Below are positions 1 to 9,852 of a DNA stretch of 64,000 bases, piece after piece. Each line of letters begins with the position of its first letter. Positions within the stretch are counted from its first letter, which is position 1. The position numbers and the translations under genes were made by a program. Under the pieces are notes generated by a model. The model saw only the letters and a program-made list of their open reading frames with translations, searched no databases and had not been told where the DNA came from. Origin of the DNA: Litoreibacter albidus (lineage in GTDB: Bacteria > Pseudomonadota > Alphaproteobacteria > Rhodobacterales > Rhodobacteraceae); the NCBI RefSeq assembly GCF_900107015.1, contig NZ_FNOI01000001.1, positions 64,501 through 128,500 on the forward strand. Direction: 5' to 3'.

Positions 1-17
1 AGGCACGCACAAGACTA

Positions 18-947
18 CTAGCCGTGCTTCAGACCCTTGGGGTGGGCGTTGTTATACACCTCCATCAACCGCACGGTGTCGACTGCGGTGTAGGCTTGGG
101 TGGTCGAGAGGGAAGCGTGCCCCAAAAGCTCTTGAATTGCGCGTAGGTCGCCGCCCGCTTCCAGTAGGTGGGTGGCGAAAGAGTGGCGCATCGCATGCGG
201 GGTTGCGGTCGCGGGCAGGCCAAGCTGCATGCGGGCATTTTCCATCGCCTTGGCAATCAGGCGCGGGCTTAACGCGCCGCCACGCGCACCGCGAAACAGC
301 GGATCGTCCGGCAACATAGGGAAGGGTTGGGCTGCAAGGTAGCGGTCCACGGCCACGCGCGCAGGGCCGATCACCGGCACGATGCGCTCCTTGCCGCCCT
401 TACCGGTGATGCGGATCACATCCGGCAGGGGCGCGTCAGAGAATTTCAAACCCAAAGCCTCGGAGATGCGCAAACCGCAGCCATAGAGCAATGTCAGGAC
501 GGCGGCGTCCCGCACCGCAACCCAGTCCTTGCTGGCTTGCAACTCCACGGTGTCGATCATGGCGCGCGCGGCGTCCTCGGCCAAGGGGCGCGGCAGTTTC
601 TTTTGAAACTTAGGGGAGCGTGTTGCCAGAACGGCCGTCGGCTCAAAGCCCTCGCGTTCGGCCAGCCAGCGGTAGAAGCTTTTGACCGACGACAACTCCC
701 GCGCGAGGGAGCGTGCGGCCACGCCGCGTTTACGCTCATGCGCCATCCACGCCCGCATGTCGGTGGGCTTCACCCGCGCCAACGGCGCAAGGCCGGTGCT
801 GTCGCCGAAATGCACTGTGATGAAATTCAGAAACCCCAACACGTCGCTGCGGTAGGCTTCGATGGTGTTTTCCGCCACCCCGTCAAGCGATTTGCGGTGG
901 GTCAGCCATCCCTCCAGCGCGTCGCGGCAGGCGGGGGAGATCAGCAT
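18..947 (-). CDS. xerC: Tyrosine recombinase XerC
   Basis: Site-specific recombinase that resolves chromosome dimers at dif together with a XerD partner. All catalytic residues are readable: R160 in GLRISE, K183 in GKGGK, H251 and R254 in HAMRHSFATHLL, H277 in LLGHAS and the nucleophile Y286. The first hundred residues form the helical core-binding domain. The length of 309 residues fits XerC/XerD. Its ATG overlaps the stop of the DUF484 gene (TGATG), a pairing known from other Proteobacteria, which argues for a housekeeping XerC and against a mobile-element integrase. XerD rather than XerC cannot be fully excluded from sequence alone. Confidence 0.9.
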   Translation of the reverse strand: MLISPACRDALEGWLTHRKSLDGVAENTIEAYRSDVLGFLNFITVHFGDSTGLAPLARVKPTDMRAWMAHERKRGVAARSLARELSSVKSFYRWLAEREGFEPTAVLATRSPKFQKKLPRPLAEDAARAMIDTVELQASKDWVAVRDAAVLTLLYGCGLRISEALGLKFSDAPLPDVIRITGKGGKERIVPVIGPARVAVDRYLAAQPFPMLPDDPLFRGARGGALSPRLIAKAMENARMQLGLPATATPHAMRHSFATHLLEAGGDLRAIQELLGHASLSTTQAYTAVDTVRLMEVYNNAHPKGLKHG

Positions 948-1648
948 CAGGCCAGCCAGCGCTTGATTGCCCGCTCGAACGTCGCGCCAAAGAACGCCAA
1001 CAGATCGGTGCCTTGGCTCGGCCGGAACTGGTGCGGGTCTTCCGATCCCATAACCAGCAACGCTGGCAAGCGGCCTTCGCCCAGATCAAGGCGCAGCAGT
1101 GCTTCAGATTTGATGTAGGACGCGTTGTCGCCGTAAACGTCGGAGGACGCGGGCGACACTTGGCGCAAGCTGACAGGGCGCACGGGGATATCGCGACCGG
1201 CGGTGATGTAGTGGTCAACAACGCCTGGTTCCACGATGGACAATACGTCCTCGAACCCGATGGACGGGCTGGCGTGTTCCTTGGATTCCAAGATCAGCCG
1301 CAGTCGTGACACCCGCAGGGATTCCAGCAAATCCCCCGATAGCGTGGCAAGAAAGCCAGGGAAATCGGTTGGCTCCAGCACTTTCAGAACGGCGTTGTGA
1401 ATAAGGTTGGTGCCCGCAAGGTTTTCATAGGCCGCCGCAATGACGGAGCGGTGTGTGTCCTCAAGCCGGTCAAGGCGGCTTTCCAGACGGTCCATCGCGA
1501 TTCCGCGCAAATCAACGATATTGCCCCCAAGGGAGCGCTCGTTCGCGTCGATCAAAGCCCGCATAAGGTCTTGATCCTCAAGAATAACTTCTGGGTCTGT
1601 CAGAATCTTGTCGCGCAGCGCGTCCAGCACTTTGGCCTGCTCAATCAT
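947..1648 (-). CDS. DUF484 family protein
   Basis: A 233-residue cytosolic protein of the DUF484 family, which has a GAF-like fold and no settled function. The N-terminal 80 residues are helical and charged (LESRLDRLEDTHRSVI); the rest is a mixed alpha/beta domain ending in LLAFFGATFERAIKRWL, a typical DUF484 tail. It lies directly upstream of xerC with a one-base overlap, so the two are almost certainly co-transcribed and co-translated. This suggests a link to recombination or cell-division timing, but that is inference. The gene is divergent from phoX, and the 182 bases between their starts hold the candidate Pho box. Confidence 0.8.
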   Translation of the reverse strand: MIEQAKVLDALRDKILTDPEVILEDQDLMRALIDANERSLGGNIVDLRGIAMDRLESRLDRLEDTHRSVIAAAYENLAGTNLIHNAVLKVLEPTDFPGFLATLSGDLLESLRVSRLRLILESKEHASPSIGFEDVLSIVEPGVVDHYITAGRDIPVRPVSLRQVSPASSDVYGDNASYIKSEALLRLDLGEGRLPALLVMGSEDPHQFRPSQGTDLLAFFGATFERAIKRWLA

Positions 1649-1736
1649 GCTCGTTGCCTTTGTTTAGGGCGTTGTTTTGCAAGACTATAGCCCAAGGCTT
1701 TTCCTTTTTCCACGTAGAGATTGCCCCTTGGGGCCT

Positions 1737-1765
1737 GTGTCACAAATCTGAATCACCCCTGTCAT
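1737..1765 (+). promoter_or_regulatory. Candidate Pho box (PhoB operator) upstream of phoX
   Basis: Three heptamers spaced exactly 11 bases apart: GTGTCAC at 1737, CTGAATC at 1748 and a perfect CTGTCAT at 1759. The spacers are AAAT and ACCC. The classical Pho box is CTGTCAY repeated every 11 bases with an A/T-rich four-base spacer. The first and third units match well and the middle one poorly. The box ends 65 bases before the phoX start and replaces a recognisable -35 element. Confidence 0.6.
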
Positions 1766-1830
1766 CTTGCCGATATGCCCGCCGCCTAGGGTCTGCGCAG
1801 AATCAACGAGCCACTTTGAGGGAAGCCGCC

Positions 1831-3711
1831 ATGAACGATATTGATACATCCGACCTGTCTTGGGATGACTGGGACGAGTTGCAGCGCCCCGCTGCTGAAG
1901 AAACCGATTTTGACGCGGTCGTCGAAGGCGCCTTGTCACGCCGTGGCTTTCTGGCGGGTGTGCTGGCCTTCGGATCTGGCGCAGCCGTCATGGGCACCGC
2001 GTCTTTGATGGGCTCTACCGCGCAGGCTGCGACATCGCGCATCGCGTTCAAACCGCTGGCCGCGCAAACCGATTTCACCATCCACGTGCCTGAGGGCTAC
2101 AGCTGGAAGCCCGTTGCCAAATGGGGCCAGCCGCTGTTCTCCGGTGTAGACGATCTGGACCACGCCACCGGCGGCGCGTTGGAGACCTCCGACAAGGTGT
2201 TCGGCGAAAACACCGACGGGATGGAAGCTTTCACTGTGGGCAACCACCAGTTGATTGCCGTCAACCACGAGTACGTGAACCCGAAGATCAACCTGCCGAA
2301 CAATGAGGGCGGCGTGCCGACCTCTGCCGACGACGTGCGCAAACTGCAAAACCTGCAAGGCGTGACGGTGATGGAAGTGGCAGAGGGTGAAAACGGCTGG
2401 GATATCGTCAAAGACAGCCCGTTCACGCGCCGCATCCACCAGAACACACCGATGAAAATCGCAGGCCCCGCCGCAGGTCACAACCTGCTGAAAACCGACG
2501 CCGATCCGGCTGGGGTGGAGGTGCTTGGCACCATGAACAACTGTGGCGCGGGAAAAACGCCGTGGGGTACTTACCTGACCTGTGAAGAAAACTTTAACGG
2601 CTACTTCGGCTCCACCGACGCCAATCTGGAGCTGCCCGAAGACTTTGGCCGCTATGGCATCGGCCATGAGGGCCGCTACGCCTACGAGAAATTTGACGCG
2701 CGTTTCGATCTGGCCACAACCCCGAACGAGCCTTACCGCTTCGGCTACATCGTGGAAATCGACCCCGCGAACCCAGATGCCATGCCCGTGAAACGCACGG
2801 CACTTGGCCGCTTCAAACACGAGAACGCGGCCTGCGTTCTGGCCCCCGATGGGCGCGTAGTGGTCTATCTGGGCGATGACGAGCGCGGCGAGTTCTTGTA
2901 TAAATTCGTCTCCGATGGTGTCTACACGCCGGGCGGTGATACCTCGACGCTGCTGGATGAAGGCCAGCTTTACGCCGCCAAATTCAACGAGGACGGCAAC
3001 GGTGAATGGGTCGCCCTGACACCCGAAGCCACCGGTATGAGCCAGCCGCAGATTTGCATCCTGACCCGCGTGGCCGCGTCCAAAGTTGGCGCGACGACGA
3101 TGGACCGTCCGGAGTGGGTCGCCGTTAACCCCGTCGCGGTGGAGGCATATTGCGCCCTGACCAACAACAAGAACCGCGGTCTGAAAACCAATGCCGGCGG
3201 CGATGAGACCCCGGTGGGCGGCCCCAACCCGCGTGAGGCCAACAAATACGGCCAGATCGTGCGGTGGTTCCCCGCGGGTGACGATCACGCCAGCGACAGC
3301 TTCACATGGGATCTCTATGTGATGGCGGGGAACCCGACTGTGGGCGAGGGGCTTTATAAAGGCTCCGAGAACATCAACGCGGGCAACCTCTTCAACTCCC
3401 CCGACGGGATGATGTTCGACAGCACTGGCTTGCTGTGGATCCAGACCGATGGCGACGACGACAACGAGGGAGAGTTTGAAGGCATGGGCAACAACCAGAT
3501 GCTTGCGGGCGATCCTGTCACGGGCCAGATCGAGCGGTTCCTAACGGGTCCAAACGGCTCAGAGGTCACGGGGCTGACGTGGTCGGCTGACAAGCGCACG
3601 ATGTTCGTGGGCATCCAGCATCCCTCCGCGCCATTCCCTGACGGTGAGGGCAAACTGGCCCGCTCCACCGTGGTTGCGGTGAAACGCGACGACAACGCCA
3701 TTATCGGTTAA
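1831..3711 (+). CDS. phoX: PhoX family phosphatase (DUF839), Tat-exported
   Basis: Probable periplasmic calcium/iron-dependent alkaline phosphatase of the PhoX type, releasing phosphate from organic esters. The ATG at 1831 is preceded by GAGGGAAG and gives 626 residues. A long acidic N-terminus leads into the twin-arginine motif SRRGFLAG (residues 36-43), a hydrophobic stretch and an AQA cleavage site near 66. The DUF839 signature is at 236-254 (NNCGAGKTPWG followed by TYLTCEEN). The reading frame extends upstream to 1654, but those codons are unlike the family and contain the Pho box. Phosphate-starvation control is inferred from that box. The gene is followed by a strong terminator. Exact substrate range is unknown; some DUF839 proteins are uncharacterised. 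Confidence 0.88.
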   Translation: MNDIDTSDLSWDDWDELQRPAAEETDFDAVVEGALSRRGFLAGVLAFGSGAAVMGTASLMGSTAQAATSRIAFKPLAAQTDFTIHVPEGYSWKPVAKWGQPLFSGVDDLDHATGGALETSDKVFGENTDGMEAFTVGNHQLIAVNHEYVNPKINLPNNEGGVPTSADDVRKLQNLQGVTVMEVAEGENGWDIVKDSPFTRRIHQNTPMKIAGPAAGHNLLKTDADPAGVEVLGTMNNCGAGKTPWGTYLTCEENFNGYFGSTDANLELPEDFGRYGIGHEGRYAYEKFDARFDLATTPNEPYRFGYIVEIDPANPDAMPVKRTALGRFKHENAACVLAPDGRVVVYLGDDERGEFLYKFVSDGVYTPGGDTSTLLDEGQLYAAKFNEDGNGEWVALTPEATGMSQPQICILTRVAASKVGATTMDRPEWVAVNPVAVEAYCALTNNKNRGLKTNAGGDETPVGGPNPREANKYGQIVRWFPAGDDHASDSFTWDLYVMAGNPTVGEGLYKGSENINAGNLFNSPDGMMFDSTGLLWIQTDGDDDNEGEFEGMGNNQMLAGDPVTGQIERFLTGPNGSEVTGLTWSADKRTMFVGIQHPSAPFPDGEGKLARSTVVAVKRDDNAIIG

Positions 3712-3735
3712 AGTTATTTCCAATGACCAAACACA

Positions 3736-3765
3736 GGGTCGCGCCTTCGGGCGCGGCCCTTTTTT
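3736..3765 (+). terminator. Rho-independent terminator of phoX
   Basis: A ten-pair G+C-rich stem (GGGTCGCGCC paired with GGCGCGGCCC, one G-U pair) closed by a TTCG tetraloop and followed by six T. The stop codon of the converging transporter gene lies inside the T run, so the two genes are packed tail to tail. Confidence 0.9.
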
Positions 3766-4711
3766 AGCCTTCGCGCTTGGGGCGCTGCGGCTTGGACAAT
3801 TGATGTTCGCGCCACACCGTATAAAGCCCCGAGGCCAAAATCAGCGCGATCCCGCTCCACGCGATGGCGTCGGGCCATTCGTCAAAGATCAACATCCCCA
3901 AGATGATCGACAGCGGCAGGGCAAGATACTCGAACGGCGCAACCAACGCGGCCTCTCCGGTGCGGTATGCTAGGGAAATGAAGTACCCGCCGACAGAGGC
4001 AAACAACCCCAGCACCGCAATATAGGGCAGGTCGCCGACATCTGGCCAAACCCAAGGGCGGAACAGAAATTCCAGCGACGCGTTGCCGGAACTGGCAAAC
4101 TTGCCGTCCCCCATCAAAAGGCCCAACACGCAGGTGGCGATGATAAACATCAGCTGGATGTAGAACACCATCGACACGGTCGTCTCGGTGTTGCGCAGGT
4201 AGCGCGTCATGATGTGCAGCCCCGCGTAGCCAAAGGCGGCGGCAATCGGCAGCAGTGACGCCAGTTGGAAGGACGCGGTTCCGGGGCGCAAGACCACCGC
4301 GACGCCGATCATGCCAATGGCAACAGCACCCCAGCGGCGCGGGCCCACGGTTTCCCCAAGGAAAATCACCGAGAAAATAGTGATGATGAATGGAGAGACG
4401 AAAAACAACGCAACCGCATCCGCAAGGGGCAGCGCGGCAAGCCCCAGAAAGAAGGTCATATTGGCAAAGAACACCAAACCCGCCCGCGCCATCTGCGCGC
4501 CCAGACGTTTGGTTTTTAAGGCGGGCAACCCGCCTTGGAACGGTGCCATGAACAGCAGCACCACCGTCATACCTAGGATGGACCGGATCAGCACGATCTG
4601 GTGCAGCGCGTAGTCGCCGGATAGAAACTTCATGGTGACGTCGTTCAGGGAGAACAGCGTCACCGCGATCATTGCAAACAGTGGGCCAAGCGTGGTGGGA
4701 GAAAGCTTCAT
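3764..4711 (-). CDS. DMT superfamily (EamA) transporter
   Basis: Inner-membrane permease with about ten predicted membrane helices arranged as two EamA repeats (roughly residues 8-145 and 160-305), 315 residues as usual for the family. The start MKLSPTTLGPLFAMIAVTLF enters the first helix directly. Substrates of such carriers range from amino acids to purines and drugs and cannot be read from sequence. It stands alone: convergent with phoX on one side, and separated from the same-strand DUF808 gene upstream by 60 bases without a visible terminator, so read-through from that gene is possible. Confidence 0.85.
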   Translation of the reverse strand: MKLSPTTLGPLFAMIAVTLFSLNDVTMKFLSGDYALHQIVLIRSILGMTVVLLFMAPFQGGLPALKTKRLGAQMARAGLVFFANMTFFLGLAALPLADAVALFFVSPFIITIFSVIFLGETVGPRRWGAVAIGMIGVAVVLRPGTASFQLASLLPIAAAFGYAGLHIMTRYLRNTETTVSMVFYIQLMFIIATCVLGLLMGDGKFASSGNASLEFLFRPWVWPDVGDLPYIAVLGLFASVGGYFISLAYRTGEAALVAPFEYLALPLSIILGMLIFDEWPDAIAWSGIALILASGLYTVWREHQLSKPQRPKREG

Positions 4712-4771
4712 TCCCGTGACGCTAGGGGAGGGTGCGTGTTTGGTCCAGCGGCAAAGCGTGCGCGCGCGGTT

Positions 4772-5725
4772 TTAGCCGCGCAGCTTACGCCACGCGGGGA
4801 CGAGTAGCTTGGTCGCAACGGGAACAAGGACCAGCCCCAGTGCAAGGCCGAACACGCCGTCCATAGCGGCTTTGGTGATCCATTGGACCGCCCCTTTGGC
4901 GGTGTTGACGGCATCGGCGGCGGCGTAGGAAATGTCGTGGATAACGTGCTCCGGCCAGCCGAAGCCAAGACTCTCAAGCCCGTGGATTACGATGGACCCG
5001 CCAACCCACAGCATCGCAGCCGTGCCGACCACCATCAGCCCCTGCAAAAAGCCCGGCATCGCTTTGACAATCCCGCGCCCCAGCGCGCGGGTCGGGGCCA
5101 AGCGGCCGCTTTCGGCCATTGTCATCCCGATGTCATCCGCTTTGACGATCACCGCGACGGAGCCGTAGACCAGTACCGTGATGCCAATCGCCACCACAAA
5201 GAGGGTCGCGGCCTCCATCGCCAGACTGCTTTCAGGGATGGCGGCCAACGCGATGGTCATGATTTCGGCGGACAGGATAAAGTCGGTCTTGATCGCGCCT
5301 GCGGCTTTTTCTTCCTCTAGGTGCATCGGGTCTTGAACCATGTCGGCCGGTTGGTCGGCGTCATGGGTTTCGTGGGTGAACAGGTGCACGATTTTTTCCG
5401 CGCCCTCAAAGCACAGGTAGCCGCCGCCCAACATCAACAGCGGCGTGATCGTCCACGGGGCCAAATTTGAGAGCAGCAGCCCAACGGGCAGAAGGTAAAG
5501 CAGCTTGTTCTTGATGGAGCCTTTGGCGATGCGCCAGACCAGTGGCAATTCGCGCGATGCTTCAAAGCCGTGCAGATACTTCGGCGTTACGGCGGCGTCG
5601 TCGATCAACGCGCCTGCGGCTTTGGCGCCCGCCTTGGCGGCTTGCCCCATCACGTCATCCACTGAGGCGGCTGCAATTTTAGCGATGCCTGCAACGTCAT
5701 CAAGTAAGGCAAGTAGTCCGCTCAT
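4772..5725 (-). CDS. DUF808 (YedI-like) inner-membrane protein
   Basis: A 317-residue membrane protein of the DUF808/YedI family with unknown function. It opens with the family-typical MSGLLALLDDVAGIAK and a TPKYLHGFEASREL segment near residue 50. About five to six hydrophobic helices follow: near 75-105, three between 155 and 205, one near 230-255 and one close to the C-terminus. The charged loop at 110-145 (HETHDADQ, EEEKAAGAIKTD) is also typical. It is downstream of the transaldolase gene on the same strand but separated from it by a terminator, so it probably has its own promoter. Confidence 0.85.
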   Translation of the reverse strand: MSGLLALLDDVAGIAKIAAASVDDVMGQAAKAGAKAAGALIDDAAVTPKYLHGFEASRELPLVWRIAKGSIKNKLLYLLPVGLLLSNLAPWTITPLLMLGGGYLCFEGAEKIVHLFTHETHDADQPADMVQDPMHLEEEKAAGAIKTDFILSAEIMTIALAAIPESSLAMEAATLFVVAIGITVLVYGSVAVIVKADDIGMTMAESGRLAPTRALGRGIVKAMPGFLQGLMVVGTAAMLWVGGSIVIHGLESLGFGWPEHVIHDISYAAADAVNTAKGAVQWITKAAMDGVFGLALGLVLVPVATKLLVPAWRKLRG

Positions 5726-5740
5726 GGGGAAGCTCCGATA

Positions 5741-5774
5741 AAAATGGCCGCGCGCTCTGGGTGAACACGCGGCC
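5741..5774 (-). terminator. Terminator between the transaldolase and DUF808 genes
   Basis: Read on the minus strand, a seven-pair stem (GGCCGCG with CGCGGCC) encloses a 15-base loop and is followed by ATTTTTAT. It lies 25 bases after the transaldolase stop and 15 bases before the DUF808 start. Confidence 0.6.
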
Positions 5775-5799
5775 TTTTAGCATAGGTTAAAGGCGTCGT

Positions 5800-6453
5800 T
5801 TAGACGATTTTAATGTTTGCCTTGGCGACGTCTTTCATGAAGCCTTCCAAGCCCTTTTCGGTCAGCACGTGGTCTGCCATTTTCTTGATGACGGCAGGTG
5901 GTGCCGTCGCCACGTCCGCGCCGATTGCCGCGCAATCGGACATGTGGTTGGCGGAGCGGATGGAGGCCGCAAGGATTTGCGTCTCGTAGCCGTAATTGTC
6001 GTACATGTTGCGGATGTCTGCGATCAGCTCCATGCCATCAAGGTTCAAATCGTCCAGACGGCCAATGAACGGCGAGATGAACGTCGCGCCGACTTTTGCG
6101 GCCAGCAACGCTTGGTTGGCCGAAAAGCACAGCGTCACGTTGACCATATGGCCTTCGTTGGTCAGCACGTTACAGGCTTTCAAGCCGTCCCATGTCAACG
6201 GAACTTTCACGGCAATGTTGTCCGCGATTTTCGCCAGCTTACGGCCCTCAGCAATCATGTCGTCAGCGCTCAGGGCAACAACTTCAGCAGAGACCGGACC
6301 ATCGACGATCGAGCAGATTTCTTTGGTGACTTCCAGAATGTCACGGCCGGATTTTGCGATCAGCGACGGGTTGGTTGTGACCCCGTCCACGATGCCCAAA
6401 GCGTTGAGTTCTTTGATGTCGTTAATTTCAGCTGTGTCTACGAAGAATTTCAT
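5800..6453 (-). CDS. fsa: Fructose-6-phosphate aldolase-type transaldolase
   Basis: A small class I aldolase of the TalC/MipB/FSA subfamily, 217 residues. It transfers or splits dihydroxyacetone units between sugar phosphates in the non-oxidative pentose phosphate pathway. The Schiff-base lysine is K83 in AVKVPLT, preceded by DGVTTNPSL near residue 23. The ATG at 6453 gives the normal N-terminus [10 protein letters not shown]; the frame continues upstream towards priA without family similarity. It is divergent from priA with 88 bases between starts. Whether it acts as transaldolase or fructose-6-phosphate aldolase cannot be decided by eye; alphaproteobacterial members are usually called transaldolase. 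Confidence 0.9.
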   Translation of the reverse strand: MKFFVDTAEINDIKELNALGIVDGVTTNPSLIAKSGRDILEVTKEICSIVDGPVSAEVVALSADDMIAEGRKLAKIADNIAVKVPLTWDGLKACNVLTNEGHMVNVTLCFSANQALLAAKVGATFISPFIGRLDDLNLDGMELIADIRNMYDNYGYETQILAASIRSANHMSDCAAIGADVATAPPAVIKKMADHVLTEKGLEGFMKDVAKANIKIV

Positions 6454-6541
6454 GGGGTATGCCTTTCGGTGGGCGGTTGGTCTGGTTAAGTGTGGCTTTA
6501 CCTCAATTGCGTAGGTGAGAGCAAACGGTGAAGGGGCAGTT

Positions 6542-8719
6542 GTGAGCGGATTTTTCCATGAAGGCGATTTGGTTGGCGTCGTAACCACCCAGCCGTTGGA
6601 CCGCATGCTGGACTACAAAGCCCCCGAAGGCGGCTGTCACCTTGGCGCATTTGTGGAGGTGCCGCTTGGCCCGCGCAAGGTGTTGGGGGTCGTTTGGGGC
6701 GCGGGGAAGGGCGATTACGACCGCTCCAAAATCCGCTCCGTTATTCGGGTGCTGGACGTGCCCCCCATGCGGGCCGAGATGAAGGATTTTCTGACCCGCG
6801 CGGGGGCTTACACGCTAACGCCGCTCAGTTTGATGGTGCGCCTCGCCACCCGCTCCCCGGGCTTGGGGGATCCGCCTGCCATGCGCAAGATTTTCCGCAT
6901 GGGCACGGGGCAGGTCGACCGCATGACCCCCGCCCGCGAAAAAGTGCTGGCGGTGCTGGAAGAGTTCGGCGGCCTGTCGTTCACGTTAAAGGAATTGGCG
7001 GAGCAGGCGGGCGTTGGCCCCTCGGTGGTGAAAGGCTTGGCCGCGCAGGGCGCTGTGCGCGAGGAGGACAGCCCCCGCGACTTGCCGTTCACGCCGCTTG
7101 ATCCCTCCCGTCCGGGAAAGCAATTGACCGAAGATCAAGCCGCTGCCGTGGCGGCGCTGGACCGTGACGGATACTCCACCACGCTTTTGAAGGGCGTCAC
7201 CGGATCGGGCAAAACGGAAGTTTATCTGGAGGCCGTTGCGGCCTGCCTGCGCCGTGGGCGGCAGGCTTTGGTGTTGTTGCCGGAAATCGCGCTGACGTCG
7301 GAATTTTTGACCCGTGTGGAGCAACGCTTTGGCGCGCGGCCCGCCGAATGGCACTCCGGCGTCACCATGACAGAACGCCGCCGTGTCTGGCGTATGGTCG
7401 CCGACGGTGGTGCGGAGTTGGTCGTGGGCGCGCGCTCCGCTTTGTTCCTGCCTTACCGCGATCTTGGATTGATCGTTGTGGATGAGGAACACGACAGCTC
7501 CTACAAACAAGAAGAGGGCGTTCTGTATAACGCCCGCGACATGACGGTTCTGCGCGCGTCGCTGTGCGGGGCGCAAGTCGTATTGGCCTCCGCCACACCC
7601 TCGCTGGAGACATGGGCCAACGCGGAGGCGGGTAAATATTCGCGCGTTGAGCTGACCTCGCGCTTTGGTGAGGCCGTGCTGCCAGAAATGCGGGCGATTG
7701 ACATGCGCAACGAGGAGCTGCCCGGCTCGCGCTGGGTGTCGCCAAGTTTGCAAAAAGAGATCGCCAAGCGGATCGAATTGGGTGAGCAATCGCTGGTGTT
7801 TTTGAACCGCCGCGGCTACGCGCCGATGACGCTGTGCCGTGCGTGCGGCCATCAGATCGTGTGCGAGCACTGCGACGCGCGTATGGTGGAGCACCGTTTC
7901 CTCAAGCGCCTGATGTGCCACCAATGCGGCGAGACAAAACCAATGCCCACGGCCTGCCCCTCCTGCGAGGCGGAGGACCGGCTTGCCCCAATCGGCCCAG
8001 GCGTGGAGCGCATGGGGGAGGAACTGGCGGAGCTGTTCCCCGACGCGCGTGTGGTTGTGCTGTCGTCGGACCTGTACGGCACATCGCGAGAGTTGAAGGC
8101 CCATATTGAGGCCATCGCGGAGGGCGGCGCGGATATCATCATCGGCACGCAACTGGTCGCCAAGGGTCACAACTTCCCGCATCTGACGTTGGTGGGGGTG
8201 ATCGACGCGGATTTGGGGCTGCAAGGCTCCGACCTGCGGGCGGCGGAGAAGACGTTCCAGCTGATGCGCCAAGTGGCAGGCCGCGCCGGTCGCGCCGAAA
8301 AGCGCGGGGCGGCATTATTGCAAACTTTCCAGCCGGAGCATCCGGTCATCACCTCCATCCTCAACGGCGACGAGGAGGCGTTCTGGCGTGCCGAAGCGGC
8401 GGAGCGTGAGCAGGCGGGCATGCCGCCCTATGGCCGCATGGCGGGGGTGATCCTGTCCGGCCCCGAGGTCGGGCCGGTGTTCGATTTGGGCAATGCGCTG
8501 GCGCGCAATGATGCGGCGCTAAAAAGGGTGGGTGCGCAGGTCTACGGGCCAGCCCCCGCGCCAGTTGCGCGTATTCGCGGACGCCACCGCGTGCGGCTGC
8601 TGGTGAAGGCGCCGAAAGGCGCGGCGCTGCAAGCCGCGATTGCCGAATGGATCAGGCCGGTGCGCCTGAAAGGCGACTTGCGATTGCAGATCGACATTGA
8701 CCCCCAAAGCTTCTTTTAA
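6542..8719 (+). CDS. priA: Primosomal protein N' (replication restart helicase PriA)
   Basis: 3'-to-5' DNA helicase that reloads the replisome at stalled forks. The GTG at 6542, preceded by GAAGGGG, yields [20 protein letters not shown], the usual PriA opening, and 725 residues; an upstream in-frame ATG at 6515 adds nine non-conserved residues. The 3'-DNA-binding domain covers about 1-100, Walker A is GVTGSGKT at 218-225, and the DEEH box is near 316. Eight zinc-binding cysteines follow in four pairs (CRAC, CEHC, CHQC, CPSC) around residues 430-475. The C-terminal domain ends in [13 protein letters not shown]. It is followed by hisC after 62 bases without a visible terminator. Confidence 0.93.
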   Translation: MSGFFHEGDLVGVVTTQPLDRMLDYKAPEGGCHLGAFVEVPLGPRKVLGVVWGAGKGDYDRSKIRSVIRVLDVPPMRAEMKDFLTRAGAYTLTPLSLMVRLATRSPGLGDPPAMRKIFRMGTGQVDRMTPAREKVLAVLEEFGGLSFTLKELAEQAGVGPSVVKGLAAQGAVREEDSPRDLPFTPLDPSRPGKQLTEDQAAAVAALDRDGYSTTLLKGVTGSGKTEVYLEAVAACLRRGRQALVLLPEIALTSEFLTRVEQRFGARPAEWHSGVTMTERRRVWRMVADGGAELVVGARSALFLPYRDLGLIVVDEEHDSSYKQEEGVLYNARDMTVLRASLCGAQVVLASATPSLETWANAEAGKYSRVELTSRFGEAVLPEMRAIDMRNEELPGSRWVSPSLQKEIAKRIELGEQSLVFLNRRGYAPMTLCRACGHQIVCEHCDARMVEHRFLKRLMCHQCGETKPMPTACPSCEAEDRLAPIGPGVERMGEELAELFPDARVVVLSSDLYGTSRELKAHIEAIAEGGADIIIGTQLVAKGHNFPHLTLVGVIDADLGLQGSDLRAAEKTFQLMRQVAGRAGRAEKRGAALLQTFQPEHPVITSILNGDEEAFWRAEAAEREQAGMPPYGRMAGVILSGPEVGPVFDLGNALARNDAALKRVGAQVYGPAPAPVARIRGRHRVRLLVKAPKGAALQAAIAEWIRPVRLKGDLRLQIDIDPQSFF

Positions 8720-8781
8720 CACCTACCTTTCCAAGGGCGTCGGGGCTGGTTAAAACGAGCAGAACTTTGGGGATTACAAAC

Positions 8782-9852
8782 ATGACGATCACGCCGCAGC
8801 CGGGGATCATGGACATCAAGCTCTACCAGTCGGGGGCGTCGAAAATTGACGGCGTCACGGATGTGGTCAAGCTGTCGTCGAACGAAAACCCCCACGGGCC
8901 ATCGAAGCGCGCTCTTGACGCATTCCGGCAGGCCGCTGGGGAATTGCACCTTTATCCCTCTACCGATCATGCCGACCTGCGCCACGCCATTAGCGAAGTG
9001 CAAGGCATGGACCCCGCCCGCATCACCTGCGGTGTTGGCTCTGACGAGATCATATCGTTTTTGTGCTACGCCTACGCCGGACCGGGTGACGAGGTTCTCT
9101 ATACCGAGCACGGGTTCTCCATGTACCGCATATCGGCGCTGGCGGCTGGGGCCACACCTGTTGAGGTCGCTGAAACGGATCGTCACACCGATGTCGACAA
9201 CCTGCTGGCTGGGGTGACGGACAACACCAAGCTGGTGTTTATCGCGAACCCCAACAACCCGACAGGCACCATGATCGGTGAGGCCGAGGTGGCGCGGCTG
9301 GCCGATGGCTTGCCGGAGGGGTGCTTGTTGGTCCTCGACGGGGCTTACGCGGAATTCGTGGAAGGTTTTGACGCGGGCAAGGCGATTATTGATGCACGCG
9401 AAAACGTATTCATGACGCGGACGTTTTCGAAGATTTACGGCCTCGGCGGCTTGCGCATCGGCTATGGCTACGGCCCGCAAGAGATCATCGACACGTTGAA
9501 CCGTGTGCGCGGACCGTTCAATCTGGGCGTTCCTGCGTTGAAGGCCGCTGAAATGGCAATGCGCGACGTTGGCTACACCGAATGGTGTCGTAAGGAAAAC
9601 GCCCGTATGCGCGGCTGGATGACAGAGCAACTGTTGGCCATGGGCATCGCCGTCGACCCGTCAGAGGCGAACTTCGTGCTGGCGCGGTTTGAAGATCAGG
9701 CCAAGGCCGAAGCGGTGGACGCGCATCTGAAATCCAAAGGTCTGATCGTGCGCTTGGTGGCCGGTTATAACCTGCCCGACTGCCTGCGCATTACGGTCGG
9801 CACGGAAGACGCCTGCAAACGGGTCATCGCGGCCATCAAGGAGACACTCTGA
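8782..9852 (+). CDS. hisC: Histidinol-phosphate aminotransferase
   Basis: PLP-dependent aminotransferase converting imidazole-acetol phosphate to histidinol phosphate; many homologues also transaminate prephenate or phenylpyruvate. The fold-type I motifs are clear: [10 protein letters not shown] near 32, NPNNPTGT at 157-164, and the PLP lysine K217 in [16 protein letters not shown]. The length is 356 residues. ATG at 8782 is preferred over an in-frame TTG 15 bases upstream because TTGGGGA gives a ribosome-binding site at proper distance. The stop abuts the ATG of the prephenate dehydrogenase gene. That pairing suggests a role in aromatic amino-acid synthesis as well as histidine synthesis. 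Confidence 0.9.
   Translation: MTITPQPGIMDIKLYQSGASKIDGVTDVVKLSSNENPHGPSKRALDAFRQAAGELHLYPSTDHADLRHAISEVQGMDPARITCGVGSDEIISFLCYAYAGPGDEVLYTEHGFSMYRISALAAGATPVEVAETDRHTDVDNLLAGVTDNTKLVFIANPNNPTGTMIGEAEVARLADGLPEGCLLVLDGAYAEFVEGFDAGKAIIDARENVFMTRTFSKIYGLGGLRIGYGYGPQEIIDTLNRVRGPFNLGVPALKAAEMAMRDVGYTEWCRKENARMRGWMTEQLLAMGIAVDPSEANFVLARFEDQAKAEAVDAHLKSKGLIVRLVAGYNLPDCLRITVGTEDACKRVIAAIKETL

Noticed and set aside
18..947. XerC as integrase of a genomic island
   Set aside because: Coupled to DUF484, with no tRNA, excisionase or phage genes nearby; fits the housekeeping recombinase.
1654..1830. Upstream extension of the phoX reading frame
   Set aside because: The extra codons overlap the Pho box, lack similarity and would bury the Tat signal 95 residues into the protein.
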